Assembly: GCF_030317205.1 (NCBI RefSeq) | Contig: NZ_JASZYB010000004.1 | Span: 682,001-746,000 of the forward strand | Reading direction: 5' to 3' | Source of the DNA: Variovorax sp. J2L1-78 | GTDB lineage: Bacteria; Pseudomonadota; Gammaproteobacteria; Burkholderiales; Burkholderiaceae_C | DNA length: 64,000 nucleotides | Part shown: positions 26,307-34,504 of the stretch, one piece after another | Numbering within the stretch: the first letter of the stretch is position 1 | Layout of the letters: each line of letters starts with the position of its first letter | Position numbers and translations under genes: made by a program | Notes under the pieces: generated by a model | What the model saw: only the letters and a program-made list of their open reading frames with translations | What the model was told of the DNA's origin: nothing | Database searches by the model: none

Positions 26307-27293
26307 TCAGTCGACCTTGACGTTGGCGTCCTGGATGACGCGGGCCCACTTGGTGAGGTCGGCCTTCTGGGTGTCGGCGAGCTGCTGCGGCGTGCTGCCG
26401 ACCAGGGTGACGCCGAGCTTGTCGGCCATCGCGACCAGCTCGGGCTCCTTCAGGATCCGCACGATGTCCTGGTGCAGACGCTGCACCACGCGCGCTGGCG
26501 TGCCCGCGGGCGCATAGACCGCCTGCCACTGCTCGACCACGAAGTCCTTGAAGCCCGCCTCGCCCATGGTCGGCACGTCGGGCAGCGACTTCAGGCGTGC
26601 CGCCGAGGTCACGGCCAGAGCGCGCAGCCGCCCGCTCTGGATGTGCGGCAGCGCCGCGGCGACGGGCGCGAACATGAAGGTGGCATGGCCCGCAAGCACG
26701 TCCTGGATGGCCGGCGTGTCGCCCTTGTAGGGCACGTGCGTCATGCGCGCGCCGGTCTGCAGGCGCAGCAGTTCTCCCTGCATCTGCAGGATGGTGCCGT
26801 TGCCGCCGGACGCGAAGGAGAGTGCCTCCGGCTTCGCCTTCGCTTCCGCCACGAGGCTCGCCACGGTGCGGAAGGTTTGGCTGCTGCCGACGATCAGGAC
26901 GTGCGGGATCGTGCCGATCAGCGTGACCGGCTCGAAGGCCTTGACCGGGTCGTAGGGCATCTTGGGCAGGAGACTGGGCACGATGGCCTGGGGGCCGATG
27001 GACGTCCCCAGCAGCGTGAAGCCATCTGCCGGCGCCTTGGCGACGAAGGCCGAACCGATCGTTCCGGTCGCGCCGGCGCGGTTGTCGACGATGACGGTGG
27101 CGCCGAGCGAGGTGCTCAGGCGCAGGGCGATCGCGCGGCCCAGGATGTCCGTCGTGCCGCCGGGCGGGTACGGCACCACCCAGGTGATGGGGCGGCCCGT
27201 GGGCCAGTCCCCCTGCGCGCGGACAGGCAGGCTGGCCAGGGCGATGCAGGACACGGCAAAGGCACCGAAGGTGCGTCGATCGCGAGAAATCAT
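26307..27293 (-). CDS. Bug/TctC-family solute receptor, catabolic block copy 3
   Basis: A 328-residue receptor with signal peptide MISRDRRTFGAFAVSCIALA, cut near VRAQ; the RRTFGAF start also resembles a Tat signal. It has RPITWVVPYPPGGTTDILGR, VDNRAGATGTIGSAFVAKAP, HVPYKGDTPAIQDVLAGHAT and VPTMGEAGFKDFVVEQWQA. The ATG overlaps the stop of the second amidohydrolase (ATGA), so receptor and enzyme are again coupled. Confidence 0.93.
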   Translation of the reverse strand: MISRDRRTFGAFAVSCIALASLPVRAQGDWPTGRPITWVVPYPPGGTTDILGRAIALRLSTSLGATVIVDNRAGATGTIGSAFVAKAPADGFTLLGTSIGPQAIVPSLLPKMPYDPVKAFEPVTLIGTIPHVLIVGSSQTFRTVASLVAEAKAKPEALSFASGGNGTILQMQGELLRLQTGARMTHVPYKGDTPAIQDVLAGHATFMFAPVAAALPHIQSGRLRALAVTSAARLKSLPDVPTMGEAGFKDFVVEQWQAVYAPAGTPARVVQRLHQDIVRILKEPELVAMADKLGVTLVGSTPQQLADTQKADLTKWARVIQDANVKVD

Positions 27294-28198
27294 GGGCGTT
27301 GGTCCAGAGGTGGGAGGTCGAAGCCGTAGAGCACGGCGGGGTTGGCGACGAGCACGCGCCGAAGGACATCGGCCGTCCGAGTCCAGGCGGCGAGCAGTTC
27401 GATCTGCCGCGCGTCGTCGGGCATCGGCTGGTGGCCGGCCGTGGCGGAGGCATGCGGCCAGTCGCTGCCCCACACGACCCGCTCGGGTGCGGCCGCGAGG
27501 TAGCTGCGCGCCAGCGCATCGACGTCGGCATAGCCGGGCGGGCCGGCTTCGCTGACGATGTAGGCGCCCGACAGCTTCACCCAGGCCCGACCGCTGTCGA
27601 GCATGCGCAGCACCCATCGATGCGCCGGGTGCGTGCCGGCCTGCGACGGCGCGATGCGGGCGAGGTGATCGAACACCACGGTCACCGGCAACTGCACAAG
27701 GCGGGACGCCAGGGCGGCCAGCACGTCGGGCGGTGCCAGCAGCTGCAGGTGCCAGCCCAGGGGCGCGACGCGCCGGGCCAGGGCCTCCAACTGGTCCAGC
27801 GAATGCGTGACACCCAGCGAAAGGTTCATCCGGATGCCGCACACGCCGCTGTCGTGCAGCGCCTGCAGTTCGGCGTCGCCGATCCGCTCGTCGATCACCG
27901 CCACGCCGCGCGCACGGTCGCCGAAGGCAGCGAGCGCCGCGCGCATCGCGCCGTTGTCGGTGCCGTAGGTCGACGGCGTCACGAAGACGACGCGCTCGGT
28001 GCCTGTGCGCCGCTGCAGCTGCCGGTAGTCGGCGACGCTCGCGTCCGGCGGCGTCAGCCGTGCCCCGGGCACCGCCGGATACCGGCTGTCGTAGACATGG
28101 ACATGGCAGTCGCATGCGCCTGCGGGCACGTCGATGCTCGTGCGGCCCGTCCCCGCGGAGAACGGTGCGCCGAGCGGGTCGTGTTCCAACGCCTGCAT
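27290..28198 (-). CDS. COG3618-type amidohydrolase (LigI/galactarolactone isomerase-like), copy 2
   Basis: A 302-residue TIM-barrel hydrolase paralogous to 21648-22553. It contains CDCHVHVYDSRYP (HxH), VFVTPSTYGTDNGAMRAALA, GVCGIRMNLSLGVTHSLD, VFDHLARI, WVKLSGAYIVSE and WGSDWPHAS. ATG 28198 was chosen because it gives a short leader MQALEHDPLGAPFSAGTGR before the conserved VPAGACDCH. It is coupled to the downstream Bug gene by ATGA and lies 26 nt after another Bug gene. Confidence 0.9.
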   Translation of the reverse strand: MQALEHDPLGAPFSAGTGRTSIDVPAGACDCHVHVYDSRYPAVPGARLTPPDASVADYRQLQRRTGTERVVFVTPSTYGTDNGAMRAALAAFGDRARGVAVIDERIGDAELQALHDSGVCGIRMNLSLGVTHSLDQLEALARRVAPLGWHLQLLAPPDVLAALASRLVQLPVTVVFDHLARIAPSQAGTHPAHRWVLRMLDSGRAWVKLSGAYIVSEAGPPGYADVDALARSYLAAAPERVVWGSDWPHASATAGHQPMPDDARQIELLAAWTRTADVLRRVLVANPAVLYGFDLPPLDQRP

Positions 28199-28224
28199 CT
28201 GGGGGCTCCGACTTCGTGGCGACG

Positions 28225-29235
28225 TCAGTCGACCTTGGCGCCGGACTCCTTGACGACCTTGCCCCAGCGCACCGTTTCCGAGCGGATGTACGCGCCGAAG
28301 GCTTCCGGCGTGCTGCCTCTCACGTCCGCGCCCTGGGCCGCGAGCTTGCGCTTGACCTCGGGGTCCTCGATGGCCTTGTTGAAGGCGGCGTTGAGCTTGG
28401 CGACCACCTCCTTGGGCAGACCGGCAGGGCCGACAACGCCGAACCATGTCGCGGCCTCGAAACCCTTGAACCCGGATTCGTCCACGGTGGGCACATTCGG
28501 GAGGTCGGCGGTGCGCTTGAGCGAGGTGACGACGATCGGGCGCATCTTGCCGCTCTTGATGTGGCCGATCAGCGTCGGGATCGACGACATGTACATCTGG
28601 ATCTGCCCGCCGATCAGATCGGTCGACCCCTGCGCCGCGCCCTTGTAGGGCACATGCGTGAACCGGACGTTCGCCGTCTTCTGGAACAGCTCGGTGGCCA
28701 GGTGCGCGACGGTGCCGCTGCCCGAGCTCGCGTAGTTCAGCGCCTCGGGCGTGGCCTTGGCCGCGGCCACGACGTCGGCCAGGGTCTTGTAGGGCGAGTC
28801 GGAGGACACCACGAGCACGAGCGGCGCGCTCGCGACCAGGCCGACGGGCGTGAGGTCCTTCTCGACGTTGTACGGCAGCTTGGTGTAGAGCGTGGGATTG
28901 ATCGCCAGGTTGCTGGTCTGCCCCAGCACCAGCGTGTAGCCGTCGGGCACGGCCTTGGCGGCCGCGTCGACCCCGAGGTTGCCGCCGGAGCCCGGCTTGT
29001 TGTCGATGACGATCGACCAGCCGTTGGAGGTCACCACCTTGTTGGCCACCTCGCGGGCGATGAGGTCGGTGCCGCCGCCTGCGGGGAACGGCACGATCAA
29101 GCGGATCGGACGCGACGGATAGGCGGCCTGCGCGGATGCGCTGATCGGGGCCAGGAGAGGGGCGCCGGCCGAGAGGGCGGCGACAGCAATGAGGAGGCGA
29201 CGCGAAGCGGCGCGGCGAGTGCGAAAGGTCGGCAT
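28225..29235 (-). CDS. Bug/TctC-family solute receptor, catabolic block copy 4 (first gene)
   Basis: A 336-residue receptor with an Arg-rich signal peptide (MPTFRTRRAASRRLLIAVAA, cut near SASAQ). It has YPSRPIRLIVPFPAGGGTDL, VIDNKPGSGGNLGVDAAAKA, HVPYKGAAQGSTDLIGGQIQ and VPTVDESGFKGFEAATWFGV. It is the promoter-proximal gene of the nine-gene block and follows an AT-rich operator candidate. As first gene it is likely the most strongly expressed receptor of the set. Confidence 0.93.
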   Translation of the reverse strand: MPTFRTRRAASRRLLIAVAALSAGAPLLAPISASAQAAYPSRPIRLIVPFPAGGGTDLIAREVANKVVTSNGWSIVIDNKPGSGGNLGVDAAAKAVPDGYTLVLGQTSNLAINPTLYTKLPYNVEKDLTPVGLVASAPLVLVVSSDSPYKTLADVVAAAKATPEALNYASSGSGTVAHLATELFQKTANVRFTHVPYKGAAQGSTDLIGGQIQMYMSSIPTLIGHIKSGKMRPIVVTSLKRTADLPNVPTVDESGFKGFEAATWFGVVGPAGLPKEVVAKLNAAFNKAIEDPEVKRKLAAQGADVRGSTPEAFGAYIRSETVRWGKVVKESGAKVD

Positions 29236-29327
29236 GGACTTGTCTCCGTGGATCGAACTGCCCGGCCCTGTGGATGGGCCGGTGCGTTCGTGGGAGGCAA
29301 GTATTCGCGCTGCGATCAGCGCGGTCT

Positions 29328-29360
29328 AATCAATAATTTCTTGAAATCGATAAATCTGAC
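29328..29360. promoter_or_regulatory. Candidate LysR-type operator/promoter of the catabolic block
   Basis: The 133-nt gap before the first Bug gene includes a strongly AT-rich stretch with a short palindrome ATTTC-TT-GAAAT (29336-29347), flanked by TAATCAATA and CGATAAATC. In this GC-rich sequence such a patch suits a LysR binding site and core promoter read leftward. The LysR gene ends just upstream (29369), so readthrough is also possible. Confidence 0.4.
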
Positions 29361-29368
29361 TTTTGGTA

Positions 29369-30274
29369 TCAACCCAGCGTCGTGGCCGCGTGCTTGGCCA
29401 GCAGGCCGATCAGCCGCTGCGCCGCCGGCGACACGTAGCCGCTCTCGCGGTAGGTCACCACCATGCGCCGGCGCATCGTCGTGTTCCGGATCTGCACTTC
29501 GCGCAAGGCCGCACCGGAACGCCCTTCCTGCAGATGCAGGCGCGAGATGAAACTGAGCAGGCCGGTTTCGTTGATGAGGCTGGGAAGCATCAGCAGCATC
29601 GTGCTTTCCACCTGCACGATCGGGCGCGGCTGGCGGTGCCGGTCGAAGGTCTGGTCGAGCCAGTCGCGCGTGGGCGCCCCGGGCGGTTGCAGCACCCACC
29701 GGTAGCCCCGGAGGTCCTTGAGCGTGGGCTTGGGCTTCCCGAAGATCTCGTGCGTGCTGTTGGCCGCGACGACGATCAGGTCCTCCGCGAGGAACTGCGA
29801 CGTGAAGCCCGGCTCCTTGATCCCTTCGGTTCCCACCATCAGGTCGATGTCGCCGGCGCGCAGGAGCGGCGTCAGGATGTCGCCCAGGCCGACCGTCGTT
29901 CGGAGGGTGATGCCTGGCGCCTCCGCCATGAGCTCGCGCGCGGCGGGCGGGAGCAGGAACTGCGCCGCCGTCGGGACGATGCCCACGCTGATCGTGCCCT
30001 TGAGGCCGCGGCCGATGTCGCCGATCTCGCGGCGGGCGCTCTCGACGTCGAAACGCGTCCGCTGCGCCCACTTCAGCAAGGCATGGCCGGCCGTGGTCAG
30101 CGTGATGCCGCGCCCCGTCTTCGCGAAGAGCGCGGCGCCGCAGGCCTCCTCCAGACGCCGGACGCAACTGGTCAGCGCGGGCTGCGTGCGGTGCAGCCGC
30201 TCGGCGGCACGCCCCATGTGCTCGAGCTCGGCGATGACCTCGAAATACTGGAGATCGCGCAGATCCATCGTCAC
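29369..30274 (-). CDS. LysR-family regulator of the catabolic block
   Basis: A 301-residue LysR protein: MDLRDLQYFEVIAELEHMGR, AERLHRTQPALTSCVRRLEE, FAKTGRGITLTTAGHALLKW in the winged helix, then a periplasmic-binding-fold effector domain (GTISVGIVPTAAQFLLPPAA, GDIDLMVGTEG). It is encoded upstream of, and in the same direction as, the nine-gene block, not divergently, which is unusual for LysR but common for Bug-linked regulators. The ATG may be 30274 or the in-frame codon two positions later (MTMDLRD). Confidence 0.92.
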   Translation of the reverse strand: MTMDLRDLQYFEVIAELEHMGRAAERLHRTQPALTSCVRRLEEACGAALFAKTGRGITLTTAGHALLKWAQRTRFDVESARREIGDIGRGLKGTISVGIVPTAAQFLLPPAARELMAEAPGITLRTTVGLGDILTPLLRAGDIDLMVGTEGIKEPGFTSQFLAEDLIVVAANSTHEIFGKPKPTLKDLRGYRWVLQPPGAPTRDWLDQTFDRHRQPRPIVQVESTMLLMLPSLINETGLLSFISRLHLQEGRSGAALREVQIRNTTMRRRMVVTYRESGYVSPAAQRLIGLLAKHAATTLG

Positions 30275-30314
30275 GCAGTGCCCCGTGTCATGCGTGCGGT
30301 CATGGCGAATCCCT

Positions 30315-31649
30315 TCAGTGCGGCGGGTGGGCGCCGGCAGCCAGGCATGCCGCCAAGCGCCGCGCGGTGCGCGCGCTGGCGCCCTTGCCGGTCAACGCCA
30401 GCGCCGGGGGGTGGGCCAGCATGCGTTCGAACACCGTCCGCACCTCCTCCGCGCCGATGTCGTCGATCATCGCCATCGCCTCGGCCATCGGCGTCACGGT
30501 CCCGCTGGCGAAGAGCTCTTCGACGGCCTGCTCCATGGTCGCGTAGGTCCGCTCGGCGGCACGCACGCGCGAGACGGTCAGCTGGTTCTTCGCCCGCTCC
30601 AGATGGACCGGATCGATGGCAGTGGCCTGCGCACGCAGCAGGTCGCCCGTGGCCGCCACCAGCGCGTCGAGCTTGTCCGGGGTGGTGACCGCGTGCACGA
30701 CGAAGTTGGCCCAGACGTCGCCACTGTCCACCGTGGCGTGGGCCGTGTAGGCCAGGCCGAGCCGCTCGCGGACCGTGTCGACCAGCGGCGACGACATCCC
30801 ACCGCCGAACAGGTTGGCCGCCAGCGACGCCGCCAGGCGCCAGCGCGGCTGCGGCATCTCCTCCGGCTGCGCAGGCGCCAACGGGAAGGCGATGTTCAGG
30901 AAGGCCTGCGAGACCTGCGTGAAGCGCCGGGCCAGGGCATCACCGACGTACGTCGCCGGCGTCGGCACGGGCCGCACGGGCAGCTCCGTCGCAGGGCGCA
31001 TGGTGGCGAAGAGTTCGGTCGCGAGGACCAGCCAGGCGTCCACGTCGAAGTTCCCGGCCGCGGTGACGACGGTGTTTTCCGCGACCTGATGGGCTTGCAC
31101 GTGGCGGAGCAGGTCGGGCCGGGTGAAGCCTTCGATGTTGCCGACGGTGCCGATCACCGGCATGCCCATCGGGTCATCGCCCCAGATGGCGCGGTCCAGC
31201 AGTTCGCTGGAGCTGTCCTGCGGGTCTTCCTCGTACTCGATGGCCTCCTGGCGAATGACGTCCAGCTCGCGCTGCAGTTCATGCGCGGGAAAGGTGCTGT
31301 TGAGCACGATGTCGGCCGTCATGCGCGTCAGCTGTTCGGCGTGCCGGCCCAGGCCCGTCATGAAATAGCCGGTCATGTCCTTGCCCGTGAACGCGTTGAC
31401 ATCCGCGCCCAGCCGCTCCGCGTCCAGGTTGATGGCCTGCACCGAGCGGGTGGTGGTCCCCTTGAACGCCATGTGCTCCAGCACGTGGCCGATGCCGTTG
31501 GTCGCCGGCGTCTCGTCGCGGGAGCCGACACGAAGGAACACGCCGACGCTGGCGCTTTGCACATGCGGCATGGGAATGGCGAGCAGCCTCACGCCGTTGG
31601 GGAGTGTCCGGAGGACGTGGCGCGCGGGTTCCGTCTGCAGGGGGATCAT
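30315..31649 (-). CDS. M16-family zinc metallopeptidase (single-domain, processing-peptidase-like)
   Basis: A 444-residue protein of the MPP-beta/insulinase superfamily. The inverted zinc motif HxxEH is HVLEH in NGIGHVLEHMAFKGTT, and the third ligand Glu lies in ELDVIRQEAIEYEEDPQD about 75 residues later. A LuxS/MPP-like C-terminal half follows (GLAYTAHATVDSGDVWANFV). No signal peptide, so it is probably cytoplasmic. The start is ATG 31649, giving MIPLQTEPARHVLRTLPNGV with the typical LPNG turn; GTG 31676 is an alternative. Substrate unknown. It lies 54 nt downstream of an alpha/beta hydrolase gene. Confidence 0.92.
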   Translation of the reverse strand: MIPLQTEPARHVLRTLPNGVRLLAIPMPHVQSASVGVFLRVGSRDETPATNGIGHVLEHMAFKGTTTRSVQAINLDAERLGADVNAFTGKDMTGYFMTGLGRHAEQLTRMTADIVLNSTFPAHELQRELDVIRQEAIEYEEDPQDSSSELLDRAIWGDDPMGMPVIGTVGNIEGFTRPDLLRHVQAHQVAENTVVTAAGNFDVDAWLVLATELFATMRPATELPVRPVPTPATYVGDALARRFTQVSQAFLNIAFPLAPAQPEEMPQPRWRLAASLAANLFGGGMSSPLVDTVRERLGLAYTAHATVDSGDVWANFVVHAVTTPDKLDALVAATGDLLRAQATAIDPVHLERAKNQLTVSRVRAAERTYATMEQAVEELFASGTVTPMAEAMAMIDDIGAEEVRTVFERMLAHPPALALTGKGASARTARRLAACLAAGAHPPH

Positions 31650-31703
31650 GGGGGCATTGTCGCTTCGCCTCGTCACGCAATGCGGGCCCTGGGTGGAGGA
31701 ATG

Positions 31704-32573
31704 CTACGTGCCGGCAAACGCCCCACGCACTTCGTCTGCAATGGCGTGGACGTCTTCCTCCAGCGCGAAGTGCCCGGTATCGAGAAAGCGAAGGCGGGCG
31801 CCAGGGACGTCGCGCAGGTAGGCCTCGGCCCCCGAAGGAAGGAAGATGGGGTCGTTTTTCCCCCAGACGATGAGCGTCCTGGGCTGCCGGGATCGCAGGT
31901 ACGCCTGCCACTGCGGGTAGTCCGTGACGTTGCTGAAGTAGTCCAGCATCAGCCCCGTCTGGATCCGGTTGACCTCCGGCTGTTCGAGCAGCAAGACGTC
32001 GAGGTTCCAGCCCGTCGGGTCGATGGCGTCGAAGTTCCGGCTGCCCGTCTGGTACGTGAAGAGAGTGAACGCTCGCGAGACGAGTTGCGCGACCTGCCTG
32101 CGCCCTTCGGCCGTGAGCCCGCAGGCGCGCGCGCGCATCCCCTCCAGCTGATCCGGTGCGATGCCTTCGAGATACGCGTTGGCATTCTGAATGACGATGC
32201 CCCTGACCGCATCAGGATTCCTGAGCGCCATGCGAAAACCGACCGGTCCGCCGAAATCCTGCATGTACAGGACATAGGTCTTCAGACCCACGCGCACCGC
32301 GAACTCGGCCATCACGTCGGCCAAGCCTTCGAAGGTGGCCGAAAACTTCTCGGCCGGCGGATGCTCGCTGAAGCCGGCGCCGGGGTAGTCGGGCGCCACC
32401 AGATGGAAGTCTTGCGCCAGGAGCGGGATAAGCTCCCGGTACATGTGGGACGACGAGGGAAACCCATGAAGCAACAGCAGGGTCGGCTTCTTCGGATCGC
32501 CCGCTTCACGGTAGAAGATCTCGATCCCGCGGACCTCGATCGTCTTGTAGTGCACGCGACAGGGGAATGGCAT
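31704..32573 (-). CDS. Asp-nucleophile alpha/beta hydrolase, copy 1
   Basis: A 289-residue hydrolase. It has oxyanion-hole HGFPSSSHMYR, nucleophile elbow LYMQDFGGPVGFRMAL with Asp where serine hydrolases have Ser, acid residue near WGKNDPIFLP and catalytic His in DTGHFALEE. An Asp nucleophile is typical of haloalkane dehalogenases and epoxide hydrolases; the Trp that follows Asp in dehalogenases is Phe here. ATG 32573 was chosen, giving MPFPCRVHYKTIEVRGIEIF. Divergent from a LuxR-type regulator 195 nt away and similar to the hydrolase at 34505-35401. Confidence 0.9.
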   Translation of the reverse strand: MPFPCRVHYKTIEVRGIEIFYREAGDPKKPTLLLLHGFPSSSHMYRELIPLLAQDFHLVAPDYPGAGFSEHPPAEKFSATFEGLADVMAEFAVRVGLKTYVLYMQDFGGPVGFRMALRNPDAVRGIVIQNANAYLEGIAPDQLEGMRARACGLTAEGRRQVAQLVSRAFTLFTYQTGSRNFDAIDPTGWNLDVLLLEQPEVNRIQTGLMLDYFSNVTDYPQWQAYLRSRQPRTLIVWGKNDPIFLPSGAEAYLRDVPGARLRFLDTGHFALEEDVHAIADEVRGAFAGT

Positions 32574-32768
32574 ATCGGCAACCGCCCAGAGTTGATCACC
32601 CAAGCGTAGGCCCCGGCGGAACGCCAGGCACCCCCCATCGGTGGCACCGCAGATGGCCCGAAGGAATAGAGGTGGGGAACACGCTCGTCTGACCGGATTG
32701 ACCAGAATTTACTGTTCCTCGCGGCGCCGACCACCGACCATGTGGCTCTAGACCCATGGAGTACCGCA

Positions 32769-33374
32769 ATGCCCCCTCGCAAGCCCGCTGTGCTGGATAT
32801 CCAGCACGAGCATGCCCTCGTCAACGCCGGACTTCGTCGCATCCTCGACGCCTGGTCCGAGTTTCATGTCCTGCCGGCAGATTCGCCCTCCGGGCAGTTG
32901 CACGCGGCCGACGTCGTGGTTCTGGACCATGACGCCGCCCTTCAGCGGCGGCACCCGTCGCAGCCGGGAGGGCCCAACACGCTCGTCGTGTCCACGATCG
33001 CGCAGGACGCGAACGTCAGAGCAGCGCTGGAAGCCGGCGTACTCGGCTATGTGTCGGCGTCCTGTTCCGCGGACGAAATCCGGATGGCCGTCCGAGTCGT
33101 CGCCGCGGGGCGTCGGTACCTGTGCAGCACCGCATCGATCTGCATCGCGGACAGCCTGGCGCTGCCTGCCCTGACCGCGCGAGAGTCCGAGGTCCTGGCA
33201 TTGGTCTCGCGGGGTCGAAACAACAAGGAGGTGGCGCGTCTGCTGGAGGTCTCCGTCGGCACCGTCAAGTCCCATGTGCGAGCGCTCCTTTCCAAGCTGG
33301 GCGCCCAGTGTCGAACCGAAGCCATGTGGATCGCCTCGCAGCGAGGCCTGATCCAGCGGTGCACGCATGAGTGA
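32769..33374 (+). CDS. LuxR/NarL-type response-regulator-like transcription factor
   Basis: A 201-residue protein. A receiver-like domain (about 1-115) has VVVLDHDAAL as the probable phosphoacceptor strand and ALEAGVLGYVSASCSADEIR, and a LuxR-type HTH (LTARESEVLALVSRGRNNKE, VARLLEVSVGTVKSHVRALL) follows. The N-terminal acidic pair usual in receivers is weak (VLDIQHEHALVNAG), so phosphorylation is uncertain. No sensor kinase is adjacent. It overlaps the first XapX gene by 8 nt and is divergent from an alpha/beta hydrolase; both are plausible targets. Confidence 0.88.
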   Translation: MPPRKPAVLDIQHEHALVNAGLRRILDAWSEFHVLPADSPSGQLHAADVVVLDHDAALQRRHPSQPGGPNTLVVSTIAQDANVRAALEAGVLGYVSASCSADEIRMAVRVVAAGRRYLCSTASICIADSLALPALTARESEVLALVSRGRNNKEVARLLEVSVGTVKSHVRALLSKLGAQCRTEAMWIASQRGLIQRCTHE

Positions 33375-33534
33375 CCTGCCGATCTCCCTGCTCCTCGGCC
33401 TCGGGATCGGCTTTGCGTGCCGCTGGTTCGATCTGCCGCTGCCCGCGCCACCCAAACTGGTGGGCGCCCTGCTCGTCCTGGCGATCACCCTCGGCTTCAT
33501 CGGCGTGGACCGTCTGATGGGCGGCGCCGCATGA
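33367..33534 (+). CDS. XapX-family mini membrane protein 1
   Basis: A 55-residue protein consisting of two short hydrophobic segments: LPISLLLGLGIGFACRWFDL, then PLPAPPKLVGALLVLAITLG. The R-x-F/I-x-x-P-x-PAPP element and length match the XapX (DUF1427) domain. Function of the family is unknown. Its ATG lies inside the end of the LuxR gene (8-nt overlap) and its stop overlaps the next ATG (ATGA), so all three are translated as a unit. Confidence 0.8.
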   Translation: MSDLPISLLLGLGIGFACRWFDLPLPAPPKLVGALLVLAITLGFIGVDRLMGGAA

Positions 33535-33773
33535 CCGCGGCCACGACGCAAAAGGCCAAGATCGCGCTCGGGCTTCTGCTCGGCGTGGCGATCGGTGCGC
33601 TGTGCCGCTGGATCGGCATCCCTTCACCCGCGCCGCCGGTGCTGTCCGGTGCGCTGCTGGTGGTGGCGATGACCGTGGGCTACATCGTCACGGACCGCTG
33701 GTTCGCCAAGCGCGAGGCCCGGCACCGCCACCTGTGCGGCGGACCGGACGGTTCGCTGAAGCGGGGCCCGTGA
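33531..33773 (+). CDS. XapX-family mini membrane protein 2
   Basis: An 80-residue paralogue of the preceding gene: KIALGLLLGVAIGALCRWIG, IPSPAPPVLSGALLVVAMTV and YIVTDRWFAKREARHRHLCG. The SPAPP motif is exact for XapX. It has a longer, basic, His/Cys-containing C-terminal tail (ARHRHLCGGPDG) than copy 1. Tandem XapX proteins may form heteromers in the inner membrane; this is inference. A weak CCCC-TTCG-GGGG hairpin without a T-run follows the stop. Confidence 0.8.
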   Translation: MTAATTQKAKIALGLLLGVAIGALCRWIGIPSPAPPVLSGALLVVAMTVGYIVTDRWFAKREARHRHLCGGPDGSLKRGP

Positions 33774-33815
33774 ACCCCTTCGGGGGGTGCACGTCTTCAG
33801 CGAGCGTTCGCCGAG

Positions 33816-34469
33816 CTACTTCTTCGCCGCCTGTTGCGCGCGTTGATAGCTCTCGATGACAGCCGCGTAGTGCGGTGAGAAGAGGGCGTAGATCTCGGCG
33901 TACTTCGCGGCGTCAGGCCTGTTCCAGGTTCTCTGCAGCTCGCACACCACCGCGCTGATGCTCGTCGGAACCACGCCAGCCTGCGCGAAGCGGGCGAGCG
34001 TGGTCCGGGAGGTCAGCGTGCTGGGGTCGCCCGACGCGTCCATGACCGCGTAGACCTTGAACCCTGCCGCGACGGCGTCCAGCGCCGGCAGCATCACGCA
34101 GACGCTGGTCCAGATGCCGGCGATCACCAGTGTCTTCTTGCCGGTGGCACGGACGGCGTTCACGAAGTCTTCGTTGTCCCACGCGCTGATCTCCCCCTTG
34201 CGCGAGACATAGGTCGCGTCTGGGGCGAACTGCTCGACCTCGGCGATGAGCGGACCGTTCGGCCCGTCCGGCACCGATGCGGTCGTGATCACCGGAAGCC
34301 CCATCAAGGTGGCCACTTTCGCGAGCGAGGCGACGTTGGCCCTCAGTTCGCTGATCTCGATGTCCCTGACCGTCTGCAGAAGACCCGACTGATGGTCGAG
34401 CAGCAGGACGGCCGCGTCGGCCGCGTCGAGCAGCGCTTGGCCGCCGCCTGTTGAGAGTACATGTGCCAT
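33816..34469 (-). CDS. Isochorismatase-like cysteine hydrolase (YcaC-type)
   Basis: A 217-residue hydrolase. The catalytic triad is visible: Asp in AVLLLDHQSGLLQTVRDI, Lys near SRKGEISAWDNEDF and Cys in IAGIWTSVCVMLPALDAV. The ordering and the PVITTASVPDGPNGPLIAEV segment match YcaC-type hydrolases, which act on amides or N-carbamoyl compounds and are octameric. It starts 36 nt after the stop of the second Asp-nucleophile hydrolase on the same strand, suggesting a two-gene unit. Confidence 0.92.
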   Translation of the reverse strand: MAHVLSTGGGQALLDAADAAVLLLDHQSGLLQTVRDIEISELRANVASLAKVATLMGLPVITTASVPDGPNGPLIAEVEQFAPDATYVSRKGEISAWDNEDFVNAVRATGKKTLVIAGIWTSVCVMLPALDAVAAGFKVYAVMDASGDPSTLTSRTTLARFAQAGVVPTSISAVVCELQRTWNRPDAAKYAEIYALFSPHYAAVIESYQRAQQAAKK

Positions 34470-34504
34470 GGTCAATCCTTTCGTGTGGTGCCGAGTCGGC
34501 GCAC

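Noticed and set aside
29718..32609. A 963-codon plus-strand open frame
   Set aside because: It runs antisense through LysR, M16 peptidase and hydrolase genes that have clear motifs; it is a high-GC shadow frame.
33774..33788. CCCC-TTCG-GGGG hairpin after the second XapX gene as a terminator
   Set aside because: Short stem and no T-run; not listed as a separate feature.
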